Of a DNA stretch of 64,000 nucleotides, positions 1-30,907 are shown piece by piece. Below the pieces are notes generated by a model. The model made no database searches and was not told the DNA's origin. It saw only the letters and a list, made by a program, of their open reading frames with translations. This stretch comes from Syngnathus acus (taxonomy: Eukaryota > Chordata > Actinopteri > Syngnathiformes > Syngnathidae). The DNA is taken from contig NC_051095.1 of assembly GCF_901709675.1 (NCBI RefSeq), positions 1,671,001 through 1,735,000 of the forward strand, given 5' to 3'. Positions within the stretch are counted from its first letter, which is position 1, and each line of letters opens with the position of its first letter. The translations under genes and the position numbers were made by a program.

Positions 1-2191
1 TGTCATTGCAGGCGGTGACCTTGCAAATGAACTGGCCTTTGGCCTTGGCGTCCAAAGTGAACTGGGACGGCTCAGGGCCCACTTTGCCGTCGCTTGGTGA
101 GACAGGCACGTTTCCGAACGTCAGCCACGCAAAGCCTTTGACGGCACCGTCGGCGTCACACGTGAGGACATTGCCGCTCCGTTTGATCGTGACCGTGGAA
201 ACTGTCAAAAACAGGGGAAGTCGCACTTTGCAATTTTTCTGGGATGGTGCTTTCCTTACTCACCTGCGTAGGTGTACGGGAAGTCGGCGCTAGTCTTAGC
301 AGCATCGTGGTAGCCTGCGGCCTTGCAAGCATAATCACCGTTGTCAGCAGTTCCCGCGTTTGCGATGGTCAACGTGTTCCCTGTGGCGGTGTTCTTATTG
401 TCTACGGCACTTTTGTCCTTGGTCCATGTGACGCTTTGGGCATCACCGGTGAACTGGCACTCTAATTTCGCATCGCAGCCCTCTCCCTTCTTGACTGTGA
501 CACCGGAGACGGGAGCTGTTGGGATAGAGAGTCCATTTCAAGGGCGGGCATGTGCAAATTGGGGTCCCGCTTGCATTTTCCAAGGGCCCCCTCATCTCAT
601 CATCCAAAGGATGAAATGCACTCAGACGTCAGAGAGGGTGGCCCTTCCAAAAGGTCGGACCTTTTCAACCGGTGCATCGATCAAGCAGATGTCTCAACAG
701 CGCGACACTTATGAACCGAGAAGCAAATGGCGGCAGCGGCAGGCAGCTCTTCTATTTCAACGCCTGCCGTGGTGCTCCCTGAATTGTTTGAGCGGCTACC
801 TCGAGACTTCCAACAAGTGAGTGAAAGGAGCGAGCGCGAGAGGCAAACTTACTTCGGACGTGGACTGGAAACGAGTCAACTTCGTCGTCTCCAGTTGTTT
901 TCGTGGTCCGGTATATCCCGCTTTCAGGTTTTTGCACGTTGAAGAGGCCCAACTCTTTCTTGATGCTGTTGGAGTCGGGATGAAACTTGGGCTTATCAGT
1001 GTCAGTGACATCCACAAACTCAGTGCCACCGACTGCTTTAAACTCCCACTTGACAGGCACAGTTGCTTTTGTGGAATCCAATTTGATGGAGCCACCAGCC
1101 TTGACGTTGCAATCACTTCCTGCGATGCAGCTTTCTGAAAAAGCCCAAAACAGTTGTATAGAGTTATTCAGCGCGGTCGCAAAGTCCAAGCGCAGGCGGT
1201 CAAATCACAAAGACGGCGGCGGACGGGCGGCCCCACGCGCAGATGGACTCGTCAAGTGACTCGCTCGCTTTTCAATTTGCGGGCAAAATCAAATGAGGCT
1301 TTTCCAAACATCCATCACGTCTCCTCAGCCAATCTTGCTGAATTGGAGCTGCACACGAGCGAGCGAGCGAGCGCTGGTGTTTTTCCACCAAAAGCAGCCA
1401 TCCCGGACGATAGTCGTGCGACTTACCGACGGCATCCACAATGACGGTGAACTTGACCGCAGATTCACCAGTTTTGATGGCCAAGTACACGCCAGTGTGC
1501 TTTGCTTGCAGGCTGCCCTTCAAGTTATTTGTTGAGCCGTCTGGGGTCAGTTCACTTGGGAGCGCTCCGTCGGGTGTTCCGAATTTCCACGTGTAGCCAG
1601 TAGCGGGGGGCTCTATTTTGAGGATGTTGCCAGTTGTGCAGAACACCACCTCATCCTTCTTGCCTTCGCATTCAGTTGTCGTCAGATCTGGAAAAGCAGA
1701 GGTGGCCAGCGCATGCTCTTACTCGCACTGTGTACTCAAAGGACACCCAGCAACCATTGCACAGACACAAAGCTACTTCAAGGCCCAAGATAGAGTTGAG
1801 CATCGAGCTTTCTTGTGCCGAGCCATTTTGCCCTCAGAATGCCTTTTTTCGTTGTACGAGGAGATTAGAGCTGGCCCAAAGTATCAAAACAATATGACGG
1901 ATCCAAATCCATCCATCCAAATGCAATTGGCAAAAGGAAGTCGCAAAACATTGCAGGCGTCGCAACAACGTGGGCCTTTTTCAAATCAACATCGCTTTGG
2001 ACCAACTTGCGATGACAATCAATTGAATGGCTTCCAAGATGTGGCACGCTCCTCGAAAATGGCGGCTTGACGCTTAGGCAATTGTCACCAACTTCATTCG
2101 ACTGACATCGATCGGACTGTAAAGTGTAAAAAGGTGTTGTCCTACCTGCCGTGTGGACGCACAAGAGCAAGATGATTGTCACGAGCTTCAT
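1..2191 (-). CDS. Immunoglobulin-superfamily protein, 5' part (3' end outside window)
   Basis: I read five exons: 2191-2146, 1687-1427, 1134-853, 515-264 and 201 to below 1. All introns are GT-AG and all exon joins are phase 1, the usual arrangement for Ig-domain exons. Exon 1 encodes a signal peptide (MKLVTIILLLCVHTA). Each later exon encodes about one Ig-like domain of 67 to 94 residues. The third domain is the most canonical, with a Cys, the core Trp in VTWTKD, and a DNGDYACKA motif. The fourth has LTCDADG and GQFICKV. Domains 1 and 2 are more divergent: domain 1 keeps CTTG, the YTWKF Trp and a TGVYLA strand. The product should therefore be secreted or on the cell surface with at least four Ig domains. 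Any membrane anchor or tail lies outside the window. I do not recognise the family; a CD4-like or other teleost Ig receptor is possible but unproven. The ATG at 2191 is chosen because it directly opens the signal peptide. The same frame is open further upstream through the GGCT array. Confidence 0.8.
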
Positions 2192-2199
2192 GCTGACGT

Positions 2200-2295
2200 C
2201 GCTGGCTGGCTGGTGGCCGATGGCTTGACGGCTGGTTGGCTGGCTGGCTGGCGGGCTGGCTGGCGGGCTGGCTGGCTGGTGGCCGATGGCTTGAC

Positions 2296-2374
<79 letters not shown>

Positions 2375-2402
2375 GGGCTGGCTGGCTGGCTGGCGGGCTG
2401 CT
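2200..2402. repeat. GGCT/GCTG tetranucleotide array upstream of the Ig gene
   Basis: About 200 bp of near-perfect GGCT units, interrupted by variants such as GGCGGGCT and two copies of a GGCCGATGGCTTGACG segment. It ends within about 10 bp of the Ig-gene start codon, so on the minus strand it would lie in the 5'UTR or proximal promoter. Because the unit is 4 bp, all frames are open and spell four-residue repeats (PASQ on the minus strand). This open reading is a consequence of the repeat, not evidence of protein. Confidence 0.9.
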
Positions 2403-4079
2403 CCGACTCGACAAGCGAATGGAGTGAGTGTCGGACGCGAGCGCTTCCTACTACCCGCGAGCTGCGTGACGTCACGGCGCTTTGACACGCACAGCCCACG
2501 CGCGCTTCGTTTGATCTCAAAGCGCCTGCCGCCAAGGCGACCGACCAACTTTGTTCCTCCCGTCATCAGTGAAATAGTTCAAGAGTTCAAGACAAACAGG
2601 CAAACGAGTCAGGCCAATGTGCAAAACGCGCTCGCTCAAATGATCGCGGTAAAGTACCCGTCGCGTCTTCCCATCGATCTGGAAAAAACACGCTAAGATG
2701 ATCGCAATCAAGTACCCATCCGAACTTCCCATCCATCTGGGAAAAAAAAATCATGCTTGAGTTGACTGTTATCCTTCGTCCAGCGGTTGCGTAACATGAC
2801 CTCGCTATCAGCACGCATTCTTTCAAGCGGACTCAAAAGAAACAGAAACAAACAAATATGTGGATTGCTTTGATTTTGGCACACGATCCTTTCTGTTTCT
2901 TGGCGAAGTATGATGTCATTGGAATCAAGCAACTTTGAAGCCATTTGCAATGGAAACGTCTGGAATGGCAATCGTAAGGACGGAACGTCCTTTTCTCTCC
3001 GGCTTGCGCAACAACGTCGTCAGAAGTCAAAGCCTTCAAACGGCTCGAGTGGCACTTTGCGACCGGGCCCGCGGTCCGCGCCTTTGACACCACTGCCGCC
3101 ACTTTGCATCAGAGGACAAAGGCAAAGCTCAAACACCTGCGAGCCTTTTTCCATGCCAATGTTGCATCATCTTCATGACTGCTGTTGCCAAAGGGATGGA
3201 TTGCAAAGTTTTCCAAAGAGCCTCGCCGACCGATTAAATCGGATATATATGCCATTAACTACCCACACCGTTTTTTATTTGTTTTGTGATCAATTTATTT
3301 GATTCATTTATCATTTTATTATGAACTCTTCTACAGTATACAAATATGCACACTCACAATGTTCAGAAAAACACAATTAAGTGTGCGTGCTGTTTAGTCG
3401 TCCACAATAATAGCGACAATTGCATCGATTCGTGAACAGCATCGCCCAGCTCGCCGCCACGTGAGACCTAAGTGACGAGACAGAAGCCACAGTGTGAGGT
3501 GGAAACATTTGACATCAACACACCAGGGGGTCCCGATTGAGTCCTGGTCGGACATCGCCGGGACCTTGGTTTTTTTGTTCCTTTCCATTTCTTTTTGAGG
3601 AAGCAAATGACGGTGTCTGATACAGACGCACACTTGGGAGCCCTGAAAATGAAGAATGGCTACGCAAGGGAAGGGAGGGAATCAAGTCGTGGAAGGTGAC
3701 CGACCTGGAGCAACGGATGGCGGGCGACTTCCCGCCCAAACAAATCCGAAACAATGTTAGGCATCAGGTGACCGCCCCGCCCCGCCCCTCTCCGCCTCAT
3801 AAAATAAATAAATCGAGTCTCTTCCCAAACGTCAGCGAGTAGTGCAAAGAGCTTTTTAGCGTGACCTCTTCACCTCCCCACCCCACCACGCTAGGTAACA
3901 ACAAATCAAGTGCTGGAGTAGTTTTGGGGAGAAAAAACTTTTTGTCAAAGGTCTTGCAAATCGATGACTGGCTTGGTGTTTTCACTCGCGGCCCCGCCAA
4001 GGCAACGATGGGGGGGGTCAAGGCGACCGGACCATTCGGCGGTTGCTGAAGCGTTAGCTTACAGTCACGTCCCGACGTG
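2403..4079. other. Intergenic: Ig-gene upstream region and probable stim2 3'UTR
   Basis: No coding exon recognised. Two imperfect copies of a 57-bp segment lie in tandem at about 2641-2755; both contain AAGTACCC and CTTCCCATC. Several TTTATT hexamers (AATAAA on the minus strand) at about 3275-3325 could end the stim2 transcript. The region 3400-4079 would then be its 3'UTR. Confidence 0.5.
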
Positions 4080-14040
<9,961 letters not shown>

Positions 14041-15760
14041 CGTGGACGTGTGGGTGGGAGAAGATCCGGCAATGGGCTAAGGCGTGGGGATCATGGGCCA
14101 AATGAGTAGTTTGGGAGATATTCACAGGAAAATGCAGCGCTCATTGAGGTTTGGTGAAACTAATGGCCTCCACAGGTACTTTGAGAGGGGCTGCAGGCTC
14201 CCCCATGATATCAGCTGTCAACTAAATCACGCATCTGATCGTGCGCGGCGGGGGGTGGAGGGGGGCGCTTACGTTCAGGAATCCCAAACGTTCAAACCGG
14301 GCCCCTTCAAAAAATAAACGTTCGATCTGTGGAATCGCGTGTAAAATTCCCACGCCAGCCTCCGCGAGTTGTTGCCAAGTAGTGCCCTACTTCCACGTAC
14401 AGTGGAATATAAACACGTCGGTCCCGATCCGGCTTCTCTCTTTACCACAAAGCTGCCTATTTGAAAAAATAGACAGAAAAAAAGCATTTCCTCCTCCGGT
14501 TCCCAAGGAAGCACATGGTTGATGCCCCCGGCGCGTTATTTGTTCCGTGGGTCCGCTTCGAGAGGTCCGGTGCGGCGTGGGGATCTGCATGCCATCGCCG
14601 CTAGCTCGCCGGCGAACGCGCACGGGGAGGGCGGGCGCGTCGAACAGGGGCGGAAGTCGTTATGCAAATTGGAAATAGGGGGCGGGGAATGGGGGAGCGG
14701 TAATACAGTAGTGCGTGTACGCGTGTACGCGTGTACATGCGTGTGTCATTGCCAGTCTGGAAGCTGCGTCACTGCCCGGCCCGCATTTGGCTCAGCTGCT
14801 CTGGAGGTTTAAAAAAAAAAAAGAAAAAGAAAAAAGGCTGGTCTGTCAGAATTGTTTCCTCATCTTCCGATTGGCTGCAGCGTCCCGACATGGCATGTCG
14901 CGATTGGCTGTCACGAGAATGGCGGAGGCGGAGCTTGTACTTCCACGGCGACGACGGCGCAAAAAAGACAGAAACGAGCAGTTATGAAACAAATGGAGTT
15001 AATGTTATGTGACGTTTCTTGGAACACAGCACATGAAAGAATGAATATGTGGAACCGGGATATATGGCGTGAATATCTGTCGCGCCCATGCCCAATGACG
15101 TGCATTTTAGTCTACATCCAGCAGATGGTGCTGTTTTCTTGTTTTAGCCTAGTGGCACTGTTCTACTGCCTAAAATGTTCAAATATTTAATGCGCTTTTC
15201 CTTTAATATATATTTTTTTTAGTTCACATCAAACCGAGAATCTCACAAAAAATAGGTCCATAATTGTACAAAAGGAGGTAGAGGACTGAGCTTCGTTGCA
15301 AGGCTTGGTCAGCTTAAACTGGTTGAAAAATCTGATTTGTAATAAGGAACGTTCACACAATTGGACTGAAGAGAGATGCAACAATAAAAAGAGTGGTTGG
15401 GGTTTGCCCGATAATGTCAAATGTCTCCCTTTTCTAAACAGTAAGAACCCCTTCCCCTGACCTTTTTGCAGCCTGACATGAGTTAAGAGTTATTTGACCC
15501 TTAATGTTGAACAAATCTGCACTGTGTTGACGAGCACATGGGACACTCCAGATTTCACTTTTGATCTAACCTTTATTGATCCAGGCAAAATATACATCTG
15601 ACAACTCATTTGCTGTGCCGACCAGACCACTGCTCAATAAAAAAAAAAAAACCAATAACATGATTATAGAATCAATAGACGTCGACTTATACATGTCATT
15701 AATTTATTAGCTCACTAAATTGTATTTACAGGATTAAACAAAAAGACAACGTATGTCCTG
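14041..15760. other. stim2 promoter side and pik3c3 downstream region
   Basis: The first 900 bp upstream of the stim2 ATG are GC-rich and CpG-containing, as expected for a promoter. Two ATTGG pentamers at 14870-14874 and 14903-14907 read CCAAT on the stim2 strand. Farther right the sequence is AT-rich with no coding exon. TTTATT hexamers near 15570 and 15703 (AATAAA on the minus strand) could end pik3c3 transcripts. The transcription start itself cannot be placed from sequence alone. Confidence 0.45.
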
Positions 15761-16098
15761 GGCGGCACTATAGGGCACTGGTTAGCACGCCCGCCTCACA
15801 GTTCAGAAGTTGGGGGTTCAATTCCGGCGCCGGGCTTCTTGTGTGGAGTTTGCATGTTTTACTCGTGCCTGCGTGGGTTTTCTCTGGGTACTCCACTTTC
15901 CCCTCCACGTTCCAATAACACGAGAGGCCGATTGATCGCTCTAAATTGTCCGTTTTTGTGTGTGCCCTACGATTGGCTGGCAACCGGTTCAGAGTGTCCT
16001 CGGGTTACGGCGCAGACAGGTGGGATAGACTCCAGGGCGCCAGTGATCTCGTGAGGAAAAGTGGCTCGGAAGAAGATGAATGAACGAATGAATGAATG
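15761..16098 (+). mobile_element. tRNA-derived SINE, fish type
   Basis: The head GGCGGCACTATAGGGCACTG followed by TTAGCACGCCCGCCTCACAG and GGTTCAATTCC resembles tRNA A and B boxes. A conserved body follows (GTGTGGAGTTTGCATG, TGGCTGGCAACCGGTTCAG). The tail is GAATGAAT-type repeats. It sits within the probable pik3c3 3'UTR, in the opposite orientation to that gene. Confidence 0.75.
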
Positions 16099-16172
16099 CG
16101 CAGACAGTCCTTGCACTTCTTTCTTGGCCTTTTTCATCTTCATGTCCTCCGGACCGGGCCTCATCCCACAGC

Positions 16173-25101
<8,929 letters not shown>

Positions 25102-27675
25102 TTTCTGGCGGAGGAAATCCACGGTGCGTTCTTGTACCCTTCAGACCGTTTAAAAATTCAAAGCGTCGTTGGAATGAAAACGCAACACTCGCACTTTTAG
25201 CGCACGGCTCGAGCGTCACATTGAATTTCCAAAAGCACTCAAAACGCTCTCGCTTGTCCGGGTAAGACTTTAGCGTCAGCTACAATGCCTCGGACCGGCG
25301 CCACAAAATGGACGCTAGATAGTCTTAGTCGACACCAGTTTCTCTATTACATTCAAATCGTGTATCACTAGCAAATGTGTCATTCGGAGAGCCCTTTCCG
25401 GGGCTTATTGAATTTTCACCAACACAAGAAAGAAACCAGCAGCGGAGTGGAGATAGCGATAGCTGCTGTTAGTCCAAACCAGCCAACTGTCGATGCGGCT
25501 GTGAACAGATTTCAAAAGAGAAAATCGATCGATGCAATCTTAGTGCGACTAGAATCACTGGCGAGGCGAAATGGAGGAAGTGGGGAAGGAGGAGGCGGGG
25601 TTTAACGCTCAAGACAAACTTGAATTTAAAGTGACAGTACCAATGTATTTGGCAATGCCTCGGCGATTGTTTCTCGGCTTGCGACAGAGTAAGCCAAAAG
25701 TAGGGCCAACTACTTTAATTGACTGAAATGGGAATAAATACATTTATGAGTTCAGGAATACCTCTGGAAAAGTAAGGCATTTATGTTAGGTTAATTATTT
25801 AACTAAAATAAAAATGAATCAATATATGAATGAGTTTAGAAATACCTCTGGTCTTATACTTGCCGCTGCAAATTGTACAAATGGAACAACTATAAAACCT
25901 TAGCAATGTAATGTAAACAAAAGCTGAGCCAACATTTCCAACTGGGCTCCATGTGGGTTTTAACATGGACATATGAGCATGGGTTTCATCTGGTTAGGCT
26001 CTTGGGTTCCACCAGGGAAACACCTGTAATAGCCCACATGGTCTTGTATGGGTTTCCAACTGAGGTGTTTGTTGAATATTTATTTTGTCAAACAGCCTCT
26101 GATGTCTCTGATGCCTGTTTGTTCAGATTTATCAAACAGTCCCAGGCAGGGGTGCATGAGTGTTAAAAAAGATATATATACACTACCGTTCAAAAGTTTG
26201 GGGTCACAAAATTGTTTGGGTGACCCCAAACTTTTGAACGGTAGTGTAAATATTATTATAATAAAATATTATGAATTAAATATTATAAATTATATCTTAT
26301 ATTTGTATAAGATTATATATAATCTATGAATATAAGTATACATATATATTATAAGATTTTTTACACAGAAGATTATATATATAATCTATAAATAATTATC
26401 TAAATAAATATATACACTACCGTTCAAAAGTTTGGGGTCACCCAAACAATTTTGTGACCCCAAACTTTTGAACGGTAGTGTATATATTCAACCAAATGCA
26501 TAGAGAGTTCATTTAAAAATAAAAAGTGCCTTTTGTTTTTAAATTTAGCAAATATTTGTGGTAAGGATGAACCGAACAGTTTAGTTGCCACTGTTTTTGA
26601 ATCAGTCAAAAAAATGATGGGAAAAAAAAAAACTGAATCGTAATCACTCGCTTTTATTTTGAAATTTTTACAACAACAGTGGAAACCAACATTTTTGTGA
26701 CAGCAGTGATTGATTAAAATACTGCAATCAGTAATCAAAAATTCAATAACTGGATATAAATCGACATGATATACAGTGAATTGTAGATGCGGTAACGTGG
26801 CGTAGAAATAACGACAGTGAAAACCAACATTTTTCTGACAGCAGCGATCGAGTCGAAAACTGCAATCAGTAATCAAAAATGCGATAACTGAATATAAATT
26901 GACAGTGAATTGTAGATGCGGTAACAGACCACAGAAAATGATGGAAAAATACTGGATTACCCTTCCAGAGACATTTCTACAGTCGCAGACATCATTGGCA
27001 GTAACATAGCTCTCTAGTGATTCAAAATTCATTATTTGTAATCATACATTCTATGGAAGCTTTTCTTTAAAACAAAAAGCTGTCAAGTCCGGGCTCGCTT
27101 TTTAAAGGGCGATGAAGACAAGACAACACGACACGAATAAAAACAAAACCATGAACGATAGCAATAACCGACTTTGGACTTTCATTGCAGCCTCGAGACT
27201 ATTCTCGTCTCTCCCGTTCTTACGATTGGGCTCTTTGAAAGCACTGGAATTTCTGGACAATGTGTTTTGTTCTTTGAGTCAGTAACTTTACGAAAAGGCA
27301 GTCAAAGTTAAGTCAAGCGCGCAAAAAAAGAGAAAAGGACAAACCAAGTAGAGTCGAGTGTAAGTGAACATAGCACGCTTGTTCACATTGCATCTGGAAA
27401 AGACATCTAGTTGGCTGATAACAGCTAAGCTAAATGCTAAAAACACTTATGATAAGATAAGTTCTCTCTCCAGGCCTTCGGATATGTTGCCGGCCTTAGC
27501 TAGTGATATTTTTTGTCTTTTTGTGTTTTTTTGGTTTTGTTACAATGGTGATACTATTTCTTTGGAGCAGAGTAGGAAGGGCATTCAATCTTTGTCTTCG
27601 ATAATGACTTGCTTGCATTGTCAATGTTCTCCATGGGCTCTTGGGCCGTTGGGAACTGACACAGCCAGGCGGACT
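25102..27675. other. Intergenic between pik3c3 and the lectin gene
   Basis: Contains the pik3c3 promoter side (about 25102-25600), a palindromic MITE (26181-26480) and an imperfect tandem duplication with a period of 138 bp (26679 to about 26938; both copies contain CCAACATTTTT and TGCAATCAGTAATCAAAAA). I see no exon with support. The minus-strand frame at 26424-27032 is discussed among the rejected items. Confidence 0.5.
26181..26480. mobile_element. Palindrome-ended MITE, copy 1
   Basis: A 300-bp element made of two 66-bp near-perfect palindromes (26181-26246 and 26415-26480) separated by 168 bp of AT-rich DNA. Each palindrome begins CACTACCGTTCAAAAGTTTG and ends with its complement. TA flanks the outer ends. 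Copies 2 and 3 (55059-55358, 56718-57016) have the same structure in the opposite orientation. Confidence 0.85.
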
Positions 27676-28260
27676 CTACGGCGCCACCTGTGGCTCCGGT
27701 GAGGCAATTGGAAAATGCGCTGTGGGCATTTTGCACATGAAGCTGTTGACTTGGGCGCAGGACATTAGCTTCCATCTTCCAGTCTGAAAGAAAACAATCC
27801 ATTTCAGTGGAGCGCAAAGCTCTTCTTCTTCCCAATGCTCATTTGAGGACGCACCTGCCGTAACACAGCCACGCAGTGTTGGTCGAGGCCGACGCGCTGG
27901 ACGGGTTCTCCCGCGGCCCAGTGGGTGAAGGTCACTTCGTGGCGGTCCGACCACACCAACATGCCTGGAAACGCCAGGTCGTTCAGTCCGGTCCACATGT
28001 CGCTGGTTTCTGATGGGAGGGAACAGAGCTCTCATCCGGTTCTCAGATGTTGACGGGGACTGTTAATTAACGGTCGGGATGCGCACCAAGGTGGGAGACA
28101 TTTTTCACTGACGCCTGCTCCATCTCGCTGCGGATGGACACCAGTTCCGCACCGAAACCACGACACACCTGTTGAGCATCAGCCCAGTTCTTTTCCTCGT
28201 CAAACGTTTTGTAGCAGAACCCGGCAAACTCCTCCCAGTCAGGTGCCGCGCATCTGGGCT
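27676..28260 (-). other. C-terminal CTLD (twelfth) of the lectin gene
   Basis: Exons 28260-28087, 28009-27855 and 27783-27676 (stop TAG 27678-27676). Landmarks are FCYKTFDEEKNWADAQQVC, MWTGLNDL, FTHWAAGEPVQR, HCVAVLRQ and WKLMSCAQVNSFMCK. It is not a copy of A, B or C, so it was acquired separately. The EPV triplet stands where EPN lies in mannose-type domains. A proline-rich tail of about 16 residues ends the protein. Confidence 0.88.
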
Positions 28261-30810
28261 CTGCAGGCGAAACCCCGTGTGAGTTGTAGTCGTCATGACA
28301 GTTAGCGTGAGATAAACAAATGGTTTTGGAACTCACCCCCGTCCGCAAACGTGTGAGACACACCCAGCGGGTCGATCAAACTGCAAATAGTAAAGCGATA
28401 ATTAGCCGGTGGCTCTTCATGGGACTTTTCCGTGAAGGTCGGCCACTCACTCTCTGGAGGTGATCCTGTTCCTGGTGGTGCCCGTGTAGACTTGCTGTTT
28501 GGGAGCTCTCATCACAATACAATCTCCTCCGATGTCGTTCCGGATGACGCCGGCGTGAATGGCGGCCGCGCAGATGTGCGAGTCCTGCATTTACACAAAG
28601 TTGCAGTCACAGACGAGACCTCGACCGGTGGGTGGGCTCAGGCAATCCCCTACCTCCGAGTAGACCAATGTTCCAGCGACAAAGTATTTGGCACAGCCCG
28701 GTGGACAGTAGAAGCTGCAGAAGGTAGGTGCAAGTTGTGAAATTGACGACTGGCCGTCATGGTCGTGAAACATCGTGTCAGGTGTGACTCACGTCATCCA
28801 ATCGGTGATGCGGAGGCTGTTCAACTTTCTGGCACAGGTGGTCTTATCTGTGGGACAAAAGGCGAGAGTTTGTGGCATGTTTGGGGTTGTTGTTTCGGGC
28901 AACCAAAGCGGCCGCGGATTGCGTTGCTCACCCTCATGTGGGCATCCCAAGATGTCGAAGCGGAGGCCAAATTCTGGACGATTCTCCAGCGGCAGGATGA
29001 GGACGTACTGAGCGAACGCGGGCGTCTCAAGCAGATGAGTCCCACCGCCGATGAACTAGAAATCGAATGTTTCCTTGTTTGTTGTGACAAGATTGGAGGA
29101 TGAGGTCGCGGTCGACTCCATTGGCTCACCTTCCCGTCCGGGTGTTTGGTCCACTTCTTCCTATCAACGCTCAGTCTCATCTCAAGTGGGATGTTCCAGG
29201 AGCGAATATCGGTGCTATTGCAGCCCTGGGTCACGATCGCAGTCACCTTTCTCGTGTAGCTGAGGTTCACCAGGATCCAGCTGCCGAGGACTGGAGGGGG
29301 GCGGACAAAAGAACGCTCAGGAGGAGACCAAAGTGCCAAGCGGTCAATTTTCTACGCACCATTTTTTGACGGCTTCCAGCAGGACTCCCCGTTGAGGCGG
29401 GCTTTATCTGGGGTGGCGTCTTCCATTGAGGAGGAGGCTTTGAAGGAAGAGTCCGCGACGCTGCCGTCGGAGATGCCCAGACTGTCGAGACACACTGAGG
29501 ACAGCCAAAAGTCATTTGAATTCGGAACGGATGCGTCAAATAAAAATCTGGCCATGGAGCCCCTTGTGGGACTCCTTGCATTGTTTTTCTGAAGAGTCCT
29601 AGATTCAGTGCAGAGCGGAAGATGGCGAGGCGTGAATCCCACCTTTCTGTTCACAGCTATAGACCATCTGCAGATATTTGGAGGGGGCAGGGCAGGTCTC
29701 GTCCTCCGAAACCTCAATGTGGCATTTCTGCTGTCTGTTGCACATTTTCCTGTAGCGAGGGACGATGCCTTCCACTGAGCAGGTGGTCTCTGCAAGTTAC
29801 AACACATTGGTGAGTGTGAGCATTGATGCACTGGAATGAGGAACCAAACGAGCATCTGAACGGTTTGTAAGCATTGCTTCATTTTCATGACGTTTCGTAG
29901 CAGGCCAAAATTGTTTGGAGACTTTCAGGAGAAAACCAAGCGAAACGCGTTGAATGGGCCTTCAGAGGTAGGCGGACAAATGCCTTCATTGGCAAATGGT
30001 GGATTCTCAGCTCTTACCGTTTCCCGATGAGTCGTCGTCGTCGAATGAGTAGTCGTCGTTTGAGTCTGCGTCCTCCTGGCAAACGTCGTCACTCCGCCGA
30101 CCGTAAAAGGCGGACTGGATAGTGATGCGGCTTTGCTTCTGACCCTCAGCCTCACACACGAGGTCAGCAGAATGCTTGTCGCAGACAAGGATCTCCTTAA
30201 AGCCTGCCAAAGCATCGTCGTGTCATTTTTGTCTCGTGTCGTTTGAAGCCAACGTTCAAGGAGACTTACCGTCATGAGGGCGCGGCGCTTTTGACGTGTC
30301 TCCTGCAAGATAAAAGAAAACGACGCGAGTCGGCACGTTGTGAGAATTGGTCGAGCGTCGCCGCGTCTTACCTCTTTTCTTGCACATGTAGCCTCTCTTC
30401 TTCCGGCAATCGTCAAACTTCCAGCGGCCGTTGCTTGTGAGCAGGGAAAGACAGGACGCACCAGCGGGGTCACCGGGGTCATCTGGAAGGAGACGACAGA
30501 TGCTCAGCTCCATTCCTCGCAGACATTCCATCGATTGGGTTTTTGAGCCACCTTCGTCCATGACGACGTAACCCAACGGGGATCCGTCAGTCCACCCGCT
30601 GCCGTCTTTCGTGACGTTATTGTCGACGCCCAACCACAGAGAGGGAGCGCTCGGGAGTAAAGTGTACAGACCTTTGGAGGTAAATGGTCAACTGAGTTTG
30701 AGACAGTCCACGTTGGGGGAATTCAACAGCTCTGATCGCGACCGGACAGACAGACAGACAGACAGACAGACAGATGGCCGGCCAGCCAGCCAGCCAGCCA
30801 GCCAGATGGC

Positions 30811-30907
<97 letters not shown>

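Noticed and set aside
2142-2566. Long PASQ / AGWL repeat proteins on both strands
   Set aside because: A 4-bp unit without stops is open in all frames on both strands; this is a repeat artefact.
26424-27032. 202-codon minus-strand open frame with internally repeated LPHLQFTV and CCQKNVGFHC-like segments
   Set aside because: The repetition comes from the 138-bp tandem DNA duplication, and the frame runs straight into the MITE palindrome. No signal, domain or splice support; most likely chance.
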